Shown here piece by piece: positions 56,289 through 64,000 of a stretch of 64,000 nucleotides of DNA. Every line of letters begins with the position of its first letter. Within the stretch, counting starts at the first letter, position 1. The stretch is from PCC-6802 sp943367755 (GTDB lineage Bacteria; Cyanobacteriota; Cyanobacteriia; Pseudanabaenales; Pseudanabaenaceae). The notes beneath the pieces are model-generated. The model was not told the DNA's origin. It ran no database searches and saw only the letters and a list, made by a program, of their open reading frames with translations. Location of the stretch: the NCBI GenBank assembly GCA_943367755.1, contig CALRKB020000015.1, positions 1-64,000 of the forward strand, in the 5' to 3' direction. The position numbers and the translations under genes were made by a program.

Positions 56289-59200
56289 ATGTCAGAGCAA
56301 AATCAAAGAAAACTCAACCAGTTTTTTGCTAGCTTCATAGCCAAGCTGAGGAAATGGCTGATTAAGATAGGCAGCCCTTTCCGCATTAGTCGTCGCTTTG
56401 TTCGTAGTTTATTAAACCAGAGTAGTAAGAAAAGATCGGGTCAGCAGGGTTTTGTTTTACCTACTGTCGTAATGGTGACGACCGTTGTCACCTTGCTGGT
56501 GATCGTGATGGTGGCTAGATCGTCCGAACGGGCAAAAACTGCTGCCAATACAAGAGTTGAAGAAGCTTTTAGAAGTGCTTCTACCCCAGCCTTAGAAAGA
56601 GCCAGGGCAAAGATTAGCGAACTGATTAACGATCCCAGATTGCCTGGTGCCACTCCTACAGATAGCAACTTTAATAATGTTATTGATATCAACTCAGACA
56701 GCGGTAAGTATACCTTTGCTGATGAAATCAGACTACAGCTATATCAGACAGATCTAGTAACAGTAAGCGATCCTACTGGAATTAAAATTAACACTGGGCT
56801 GAGTGTTGAGAACAATAGAGAAACAGCAAGCACGGTTTGGAAGTTCCCAATTGATACGGATGGCAATGGTAAGTTCGATAGTTTCTCACTTTACAGTATA
56901 CTTTTCCGCACACCTGTAAACGTTACACAATCATCCCCGACCAGAACTGTTAGCAAATTAGAAGCCCGCACGCGCCCGATGGATGAAAGTGCGCTCACTT
57001 CTATTTGTACCGCTGCAGTTTCCGCTGGAGCTAACGTCTCCGGTGGAGGCTGGATACCATCTGGCAACCTGCTGAAAAAAAGCTTTTTTGTCTATGCTGC
57101 CACAGTTCCCATTACTCAGGCCACTCCATCTACAACCCTTGCCAGCATTGTGCCAACAATCGCTGGTACGGTATATAACCCTAGCAATTTTGAGTTTTAC
57201 ACGGGAAATCAGTCTTTTAATGCGATCGAACTACAACAAGATAGATCGCGTACACCACTCAACAACAATGCGGTTTGGTTTGAGGGCGATATCGAGCTGG
57301 CTCGCACTCCTCCTTTCAAGCTAAATGGTAGAGTTTTTACCAACAGCAACCTGATGGTTGGTTCTTATAGTGGGTTTCCCATTGATTTCTATCAGGTTAG
57401 CGATCCAGAATCTTGTTACTACAAACAAGAGAACTCCAAGATCGTTGTTGGTGGCAACGTGGTTGAAGGGGATGCTCTGTCTCAAGACACTAGCTTAGAA
57501 GGTGCAAGATTTCATCTGTTCAAAGGTGCCGGAGCAGCGAATAATCCTCTAACTGTTACTCCTAGTGCAGTTATCACTATTGATAGTTCCAACAGTACTG
57601 CAAACAACGTAGGGAAAGATGTCGCCTTTAACGATAGTGCTTACAATATTCGGATTAATCGCTTAGTCAACCATGCCTTTACAAGATGGGGGGGGACTGC
57701 TCCCAGTATTACTCCTCCTCAAAGCTTCCCCATACCTGCCACTGGTACGCTCAACGATCCTCAAGAAGCTGTGCTGGCAGCAGAAGCTTATCTCAATAGC
57801 CAGGGTCTTACTCTTAGTACTGCTCCATCAGGTGGACTAGCTACAGCCAGTAATGCACAGACTCAAACTGCATACACTAAAGCCTATACCACTTACTTTA
57901 AAAAACGTCTCCGCAAAATTCCATTTAAAGAGATAAATTACGGTGGCGATGCTCTGGGAACCTATGCAACTAGCGCTCCATTTACTGTAACGAATATCAC
58001 ATTGCCCAGCGGTCTGGTGGATAAGAATTTAGAACCTCCAGAGATCTGGAGAATGCCATCCGATGACAATGCTGCTCCATATACTCCTTACAACGCCACC
58101 GCTGGCAGAAAACTTCCTAATATTAGCGTTACTCCTGGTCTCAAGGTTCGGTATAGCGGAACGGCGATGTCATTGCCAGCCACTCAGCCCGCAAAGCAAA
58201 AATCTGACGGTAAAGAGAACCTGGTCGGCGATCGCGTTCAAGTTGGAAATAACTTACCTGCCCTCTGGTTAAAGAATGGTGCATTTGTTGGTGGTCCTGA
58301 TGAACCCAATTATGTAGCCAACACTGATGGCGATGTCCTCTGGGATGACTTTGCTTCGGGTGCCTCCGCCGCCGACAAGGCGCGTTATCGCACAACTCAA
58401 ATCAGTACCCTAGTCGACCTTGGTGATGTTGGTCGTAGTGGCTCTTGGGAAAGAGATGCCGCTGACGATCCTAGCGCTGACAGTGGCGCCGCAAGTAACT
58501 CTTCTAGAACTCTCTTCCCAACCACAGGCGGTCTGCGCGTCATCACTGGCGCTGGCATCTATGAGCGTAAGAACTCCTTCCTCCCCGCACCTCCTCGGCT
58601 TACTGATACCACGAACTCCGTTATTGATGTAATGGAAAATGCCAGAACAAGTGCAACCGGCGGTGTTACTGAATCGGTATTCCCCGTAGTTTGGTCCGAC
58701 CTAATGCCCATGTCTCCAGGTGCATTACTACCCGATGGTACAACTGCACCTACAGCGGCAGATACAACAACAACATTCCCACCAGCTACCCCTACGCTAG
58801 ATCCCAATACCCCTAGATATAGCAAGGGTGACTTGCGCATGAGAGCTACGGCGCTGTATCACTACAAGACCAGCACCTACGATCCCCAGTCTCCAACTGT
58901 CTATCAAACTCCGATCGCCTGTGTAAGTAGCTACTACGATCCGACTAACTCAGCTACTGCCAAAAACTTCAACGCATTACCTTTTAATAATGCCGTTGGT
59001 GGAAAATCCAACAATGGTGTTGTCTATCCCCCCCCTCCACTCATTTCAACGCTGGGAGTTGGGTCTGGTGACGCTGACAAACTAAATCCCAGCAATGCTG
59101 CCTTCATTGGCACTGAGCCTGCCTCTGGCACTTGGACTGTAAAAGACCAGCTCTTTTACCAAGCCAATCTGGTATTTCCGAATGGAAGATTTGTTAATGC

Positions 59201-62200
59201 GCCTCTGCGAACTGCGCTTACCAACTTAGCTAATAGCGTAAATTTATCTCTCGCCGATCAATCGGCAATTCATTCAGCACTTTGCGCCCTGCAAATTCTC
59301 TCTTCTTCACCTCCTACTCCCACAACCACGCCAATCAGTGGGGTCAATGTGCCGCATGGTGCCATTAAAGAAGCATCATTCCTGGATGCTAGAGAAGCAA
59401 AATCGATAACGAGAAGCGAAACAGCCCTAGTCAACGACATCAACTACGACCTGGAAATCGAACAGCGTCAGCCACTGGAAATTCGCGCCACCGACCTGGA
59501 TATGAACTTGCTTAGAGGCGCAACCGTCCAAGGTTCTGTTAACGATACAGCCACAGGAGTTGCCACAGAGTATCTGCTCCCTTACAGCGGTCTTGTTTAT
59601 GCTAGTCGCGATGATGCACTCAGAGATCTCAGCGATACCTCAACTACCCTCGATCAAAGGGAATTGCTCAGTCCCACCGACTTCAGGCTCGATCCTACCC
59701 GCCGACCTAATGCGATTCGCTTGATGAATGGGCAAAGACTATGGCGTGGCACAGGTACAACTCAGCCAAACTACACCAGTGCAACTGCTGGTGAAAAAGG
59801 GTTAGTTCTCGCGACAAATCTGCCCGTATATATAAAGGGCAATTTCAATTTACATACACAAGAGGAATTCAACAATACTCTAGCTGCGGATTGGGCTAAC
59901 TTCTACACTCGTAATACCGCTGCTGCCGATCGCGGCCTCAATAGAAACTTTGCTTGCCGTCCCCAGTCGTCATCTAATTGCAGTACAGGTGATGAGTGGC
60001 GATCTGCGACCATTCTCTCTGATGCCTCGACAATCGTTTCAGGTGCCTCTGTTGATGGCTTCCGCAATCTGGGTGATTTCGATCTAAGGAATAATGCCAT
60101 CACGGGCATCGATACCTCTACCAATCCTGCCAAGTTGAGCACCTATAGTCTGGCGCGCAAAAACAATGGCTTCTACAACAACAACTATGTCACCAGCGCC
60201 AACTGGTTGGGAGCTGGTGGTACTTATCCTGAAACCAATCGCAATACCTACCTTGCCAACGGTGTCACGCCAGTGCAAAGGCGTTTGTCTTTCCCTGAGT
60301 ACGGTATGGAGATGTGCAAAAAGCTACCACTCTTTGCCTGTCAACCTTCAGATTGGGTAAAATCCGAGGCTGGTACTACATCCTACAACAATGCTAATAA
60401 TGCCTCTGGCACTCCTACAACGCCAGGCATCGACACCCCAGGTACTCCGCGTTACATTGACCCCGCTAACCGCCGCTATGCCCGTCGGTTCTCCTTCTTG
60501 CGCTATGACGACATCTATGGTGATGGCAATGAATCGCTAGTCATGGTTAGAAACTGCGCGGCTACTACTGGAACCTATTCGCAGGATTCTTCAGACGTTT
60601 TTCAGGCTTCTCCCGCCCAGGATGACATAGCCATCTGGCCGATGCCTATCGGTGTCACCAATGGCAAAGACAAAAATGGCTTTACCTATCCCCAAGTGAT
60701 GGGTGGCATTACAGCCGACAGTAGTAGGCCATTTGCCAGTACCAGGCTGCAAACCTATGGTGATGTTGGTTGTCCGCCCAATGTAGCCGTCGCGAAACCA
60801 ACGGTCGAAATTAATCAGGCCGGTACGAATACCGGCGATCGCACTGCACTTGAAGGCAGAGTGCGCAATCAGCCTAGTGAGTTGCTTGGTCCTTTACCAA
60901 AACCTGTCTTCTCTGGTGCAGGAATTAATGTTACGACTGCAGCCGACAATTCAACAACAGACACATCAATTTACAGGACATTTAACTTTAGAGTCACAGT
61001 CAACAACCTCAGCCTTGCTACTGGCCCTGTCACTGTTGATATTGCTACTGCACCAGGAACTGCTGCACCTGCTGTACTAGGCACCTGGAGTGATACTACT
61101 GCATTCCCAACAACTTTCTGTCCTCCAACTTTAAAGACAGTATCTGGTACGGCTCCCTGCAATGTTGCAGCTAACAGTCAACCTTCTGAGAATGCTGGTG
61201 GTACGGTTCTAACTACTAATCCCAATGGAGTTGACTATCTCTCAACGGTCTTCCTGCGGGGTGTAACTAGTACTAGTGATACCTTAGCCACAGCTACTAA
61301 GCCTGATAACACAACCTTTACCCCTACGGCAGGCACCTTTACTCCTGTTAAGAGGATAACCTTTGACCCAACGGTACCAGCCCGCAACCTTGCTGAGGTT
61401 ACTGTCTTGGTGGTACGCGACAGTGCCAATGAGTTGAATCTAGAAAACTTCCAAATTAGTCTAAGTAGTCTCAGTTCCAACGCTGTTTTTGTAACAGGTC
61501 GCGATGTTAGGAACGGTTTTATTCAGCAAACGATTTCAAATCCTAGTGCCACTAGTGATACAACGAATAATGTTTCTATCTGCCCATTCACCTCTCCAAC
61601 CCCAACTCCATGGGTTCTTGGCACTCCAGTCACAGCAAATACTGATGATGGAGTCACAACCACAACACCTCGGACTCGAACTGCTTATATCAACGGTTGT
61701 ATAACACCCACACCTGCACCCACACCCACACCTAAACCAGCTACACCTACACCTGCACCCACACCCACACCCACACCCAAACCCACACCCACACCCAAAC
61801 CCGTGGGGATGTTACAACCGCCAACGATCGCCTCGGTTCCTGCATCTCGCGCACCTATGGCCGCTATGCTACCCACAATCAGCAATAACTTGATTGCTCC
61901 CGTTGCTGCCGCCTATCCCTCCAACCAGGCTCCAAGTAGCACTGCGACCACTACCCAATACCCACAGTTTACTCAACAAGCAGGCGACAATAAAACTAAC
62001 GATGCCCCTCCGTTCTGTCTGCCCAATTCACCTGCGGTTTTAACAAATCCACGTATACCTCTAATCAATGCTGGCATGGGAACGGGAACAAACAACCCTC
62101 TCCCTTTGGTTAGTCCACCGCCGGAAATAGCCACTTGCACAACATTTCCTCCAGTGGGACTTGAGGGTGGGGGCGCACCGCCTACGGGTACTGCCGCCTT

Positions 62201-64000
62201 GACCAAATCCGATAACACATTAGCAGCAGGCTTCATGCCCATGCTACCTGGTATGAGTAGCACTGGTCCCAGCGCACAGAATGGCACGCTCTGGTTTAGG
62301 ACTAGCAACGCTAATGCTGACTCGATAGGTCAATCTTGGAGTACCAGATATAACAACGGAAGTATCCCTTGGATTGCCAGTAACTACAGTTTCGGTGGTA
62401 CAAGCACAACCTCCGCATCACCGCTAAGTCCCAATCGCCTGGTAGTGCCCAATACCTTTTGTCTCAGCACCAATGCCGCTGATGGCGGAACGGCCTCAAG
62501 TCCCGCAGCCGTTGACTGCGGTCGATATGTCAATGCAGCAAGTCCGACCAGCACAGCCGCCCAATCTGGTGTGACCAACCTCAATCTACCAATTAACGCC
62601 AATCTTGAATCAGCTTCTAACTATGCGTTCTGCGGTTTCAATGGCACTGCCAGACGCTACCAAATCGATGCTGGTTTAATGAGGAATGGAACTGATTGCC
62701 CCGCTGGCACGCAGGCGATCGTCAATGATGTTTACACCAAACTTGCTGCTCTTAATCTCAATAGAGGTACCTTACCTGCACCTGTATCTCCAACCATGTC
62801 CATACCTTCTAATACAATCGCGCTCACAGCTGATCGCGCCGTCAACGTTTTTGACGCTACGGCTGGCATTCCCGCTAACACAACTCTGCGACTAACCGCT
62901 GGTGCAGGCGGTACTCCTGAAGGTAATCCTATATTTGTCTTCCGCCTGGGCAACAATCCAACTCTTGATGGGTTGCGCGTGATTCTCAAAAATGTCAGCC
63001 CTAACAATATCTTCTGGGTTGTTCCTCCTAATACAACTGCTCCTGGCGCAAAGCTAACCATTCAATCGGCAACTGATGATACTCCTCCTACTCCTCCTAC
63101 TCCTACTATCCCTCCTATTCGTAGAGATAGCCTGATTGTCGGTAACTTCATTACCAGTATGTCTGGCGTAACTAAGGGGACTAGCGGTAACTCCACCGTC
63201 TTAGAAATTAGAGATAGCTATAATACTTGCGAACAGCCTGCAACTGTTGCAGCTTCTGCTACGACACCAGGGACTGCCTTTACAGATGTCAATCCTGCTT
63301 TACCAGATCTCGCAGGCGGAGCCATTGACCGCTGCGTCGCCATTCGCGGTGCTCGCTTCCTTGGCTTTGAAGCCCTGCCCGATGCACCTGCTACTTCACC
63401 ACCTCCAAAGTTCCGTTCTGCTGGCGCTGGTATTAACTGGGCAGGTGGCTCCATGGCAAATGCCTTAATTACGGCTGTAACGACAACCGATGAGCCTGTG
63501 GTGGTACCTGTCTTGCAAATTCATGCCCCTGAAACCACAACTGGTACAACAAGACTACCTCAGCCACTTCCTGGTGACGCGACAGGATTTATCAACGGTA
63601 CAGGTGGTAAGTGGACAGAAGCAGCGACCGATACAACAGTTAATGCTTACTTCGTTACCGGAAATGTACCTTCTAGATCCTATGTCACCTACTCTACATC
63701 TCGCTTGCCAGGTCCTGTGGCCACGGAATCTACGGTAAGTACTGTCGTCACAACTTCCGCAGACTATCCCACTTCGGTAACCACTGGTGATACTGGCGGT
63801 GGATTGCACAACTTCGTTCGCTATCTAGAAAATTGGGCGAGTGTTGGCCCCGCTGCAACCCGCAATATATCTGAAATCGTTGGCGGCTTTATTCAGAATG
63901 CCAGAAGCATCTTTGCTACTGCACCCTTCTCCAGTACAGCCCCCTACAGAGATTTGGCAGATACCTATATTAGTGGTGACGCTCGCACTATCTACCTCGA
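56289..64000 (+). CDS. hpsA: HpsA-type giant pseudopilin (hormogonium polysaccharide secretion), 3' end outside
   Basis: One frame runs uninterrupted from ATG 56289 to the window edge, at least 2570 codons. After a basic cytoplasmic N-terminus comes a prepilin-like site, QQG-FVLPTVVMVTTVVTLLVIVMV (cleavage after Gly54), without Glu5. HpsA hallmarks include RSSERAKTAANTRVEEAFRS, GGLRVITGAGIYERKNSF, PIACVSSYYDPTN and GGLHNFVRYLENW. Residues about 1806-1840 are a TPTPAP/TPKP repeat linker, likely flexible and a potential O-glycosylation target. In filamentous cyanobacteria hpsA is needed for polysaccharide secretion and gliding. The long S/T/N/G-rich body fits an extracellular filament or adhesin. 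Confidence 0.85.
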   Translation, partial: MSEQNQRKLNQFFASFIAKLRKWLIKIGSPFRISRRFVRSLLNQSSKKRSGQQGFVLPTVVMVTTVVTLLVIVMVARSSERAKTAANTRVEEAFRSASTPALERARAKISELINDPRLPGATPTDSNFNNVIDINSDSGKYTFADEIRLQLYQTDLVTVSDPTGIKINTGLSVENNRETASTVWKFPIDTDGNGKFDSFSLYSILFRTPVNVTQSSPTRTVSKLEARTRPMDESALTSICTAAVSAGANVSGGGWIPSGNLLKKSFFVYAATVPITQATPSTTLASIVPTIAGTVYNPSNFEFYTGNQSFNAIELQQDRSRTPLNNNAVWFEGDIELARTPPFKLNGRVFTNSNLMVGSYSGFPIDFYQVSDPESCYYKQENSKIVVGGNVVEGDALSQDTSLEGARFHLFKGAGAANNPLTVTPSAVITIDSSNSTANNVGKDVAFNDSAYNIRINRLVNHAFTRWGGTAPSITPPQSFPIPATGTLNDPQEAVLAAEAYLNSQGLTLSTAPSGGLATASNAQTQTAYTKAYTTYFKKRLRKIPFKEINYGGDALGTYATSAPFTVTNITLPSGLVDKNLEPPEIWRMPSDDNAAPYTPYNATAGRKLPNISVTPGLKVRYSGTAMSLPATQPAKQKSDGKENLVGDRVQVGNNLPALWLKNGAFVGGPDEPNYVANTDGDVLWDDFASGASAADKARYRTTQISTLVDLGDVGRSGSWERDAADDPSADSGAASNSSRTLFPTTGGLRVITGAGIYERKNSFLPAPPRLTDTTNSVIDVMENARTSATGGVTESVFPVVWSDLMPMSPGALLPDGTTAPTAADTTTTFPPATPTLDPNTPRYSKGDLRMRATALYHYKTSTYDPQSPTVYQTPIACVSSYYDPTNSATAKNFNALPFNNAVGGKSNNGVVYPPPPLISTLGVGSGDADKLNPSNAAFIGTEPASGTWTVKDQLFYQANLVFPNGRFVNAPLRTALTNLANSVNLSLADQSAIHSALCALQILSSSPPTPTTTPISGVNVPHGAIKEASFLDAREAKSITRSETALVNDINYDLEIEQRQPLEIRATDLDMNLLRGATVQGSVNDTATGVATEYLLPYSGLVYASRDDALRDLSDTSTTLDQRELLSPTDFRLDPTRRPNAIRLMNGQRLWRGTGTTQPNYTSATAGEKGLVLATNLPVYIKGNFNLHTQEEFNNTLAADWANFYTRNTAAADRGLNRNFACRPQSSSNCSTGDEWRSATILSDASTIVSGASVDGFRNLGDFDLRNNAITGIDTSTNPAKLSTYSLARKNNGFYNNNYVTSANWLGAGGTYPETNRNTYLANGVTPVQRRLSFPEYGMEMCKKLPLFACQPSDWVKSEAGTTSYNNANNASGTPTTPGIDTPGTPRYIDPANRRYARRFSFLRYDDIYGDGNESLVMVRNCAATTGTYSQDSSDVFQASPAQDDIAIWPMPIGVTNGKDKNGFTYPQVMGGITADSSRPFASTRLQTYGDVGCPPNVAVAKPTVEINQAGTNTGDRTALEGRVRNQPSELLGPLPKPVFSGAGINVTTAADNSTTDTSIYRTFNFRVTVNNLSLATGPVTVDIATAPGTAAPAVLGTWSDTTAFPTTFCPPTLKTVSGTAPCNVAANSQPSENAGGTVLTTNPNGVDYLSTVFLRGVTSTSDTLATATKPDNTTFTPTAGTFTPVKRITFDPTVPARNLAEVTVLVVRDSANELNLENFQISLSSLSSNAVFVTGRDVRNGFIQQTISNPSATSDTTNNVSICPFTSPTPTPWVLGTPVTANTDDGVTTTTPRTRTAYINGCITPTPAPTPTPKPATPTPAPTPTPTPKPTPTPKPVGMLQPPTIASVPASRAPMAAMLPTISNNLIAPVAAAYPSNQAPSSTATTTQYPQFTQQAGDNKTNDAPPFCLPNSPAVLTNPRIPLINAGMGTGTNNPLPLVSPPPEIATCTTFPPVGLEGGGAPPTGTAALTKSDNTLAAGFMPMLPGMSSTGPSAQNGTLWFRTSNANADSIGQSWSTRYNNGSIPWIASNYSFGGTSTTSASPLSPNRLVVPNTFCLSTNAADGGTASSPAAVDCGRYVNAASPTSTAAQSGVTNLNLPINANLESASNYAFCGFNGTARRYQIDAGLMRNGTDCPAGTQAIVNDVYTKLAALNLNRGTLPAPVSPTMSIPSNTIALTADRAVNVFDATAGIPANTTLRLTAGAGGTPEGNPIFVFRLGNNPTLDGLRVILKNVSPNNIFWVVPPNTTAPGAKLTIQSATDDTPPTPPTPTIPPIRRDSLIVGNFITSMSGVTKGTSGNSTVLEIRDSYNTCEQPATVAASATTPGTAFTDVNPALPDLAGGAIDRCVAIRGARFLGFEALPDAPATSPPPKFRSAGAGINWAGGSMANALITAVTTTDEPVVVPVLQIHAPETTTGTTRLPQPLPGDATGFINGTGGKWTEAATDTTVNAYFVTGNVPSRSYVTYSTSRLPGPVATESTVSTVVTTSADYPTSVTTGDTGGGLHNFVRYLENWASVGPAATRNISEIVGGFIQNARSIFATAPFSSTAPYRDLADTYISGDARTIYL

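Noticed and set aside
61700..61805. ACACCC-type short tandem repeat
   Set aside because: It stays in frame and encodes the Thr-Pro linker of the HpsA-type protein, so it is described there rather than as a satellite.

Overview
This window is from a cyanobacterial chromosome. The palindromic octamer GCGATCGC (HIP1) recurs throughout, and the gene content is cyanobacterial: a single-helix high-light-inducible protein, DUF2862, ScpA, HemF and HemH, a D-glycerate 3-kinase of the photorespiratory type, and an HpsA-type giant pseudopilin. The genus cannot be named from the sequence alone. HpsA suggests a filamentous or gliding, polysaccharide-secreting lineage.

Layout. 0-6 kb: an Anbu proteasome-like protease facing a transglutaminase/alpha-E pair, then panB overlapped by a dead Uma2 fragment, DUF2862, an HU-like protein and an ArsA/Get3-like ATPase. 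6-11 kb: two tandem RTX calcium-binding paralogues and a two-partner-secretion exoprotein. 11-18 kb: housekeeping genes (hemF, aroH, fabD, comEC, a DUF92 phytyl-phosphate-kinase-like gene, DUF1361) with remnants and palindromic repeats.

18.2-21.6 kb: an array of 28 tRNA or tRNA-like genes, all on the minus strand. Together their anticodons cover all twenty amino acids. Many members are non-canonical, and four carry 21-32 nt hairpin-forming inserts at four different structural positions. A frameshifted protein gene lies inside the array. A normal tRNA-Val(TAC) outside the array (41.4 kb) shows that the array is at least partly redundant.

22-31 kb: a conserved small protein, an HNH nuclease, a ribbon-helix-helix protein, YggT, trpC, a PilZ protein, a bestrophin, glycerate kinase, a stand-alone HLIP, galE and an Rpn-type nuclease. 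31-37.4 kb: birA, then a guanidine-I riboswitch controlling two carboxyguanidine-deiminase-type subunits and a 1205-residue biotin-dependent guanidine/urea carboxylase. These would convert guanidine to allophanate; no allophanate hydrolase lies next to them. 37.4-44.7 kb: ychF, a LapA-like protein, scpA, a PPC-domain protein, ruvC, tRNA-Val, hemH, a SIMPL protein and a TVP38-family protein.

44.7-64 kb: a surface-glycan region. It holds a PMT-type protein mannosyltransferase, a polyprenol-phosphate GT2, several GT-C-like multipass proteins (two with an N-terminal IS1/InsA-like zinc ribbon), a UDP-galactopyranose-mutase-like/GtrA fusion and an orphan PIN protein. It ends in a more than 2570-residue HpsA-type pseudopilin with a Thr-Pro linker, open to the window edge. 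The pairing of a lipid-linked sugar pathway with a giant Thr/Pro-rich pseudopilin suggests O-glycosylation of exported protein, which is an inference. The strongest unusual signals are the degenerate insert-bearing tRNA array and the zinc-ribbon GT-C family.
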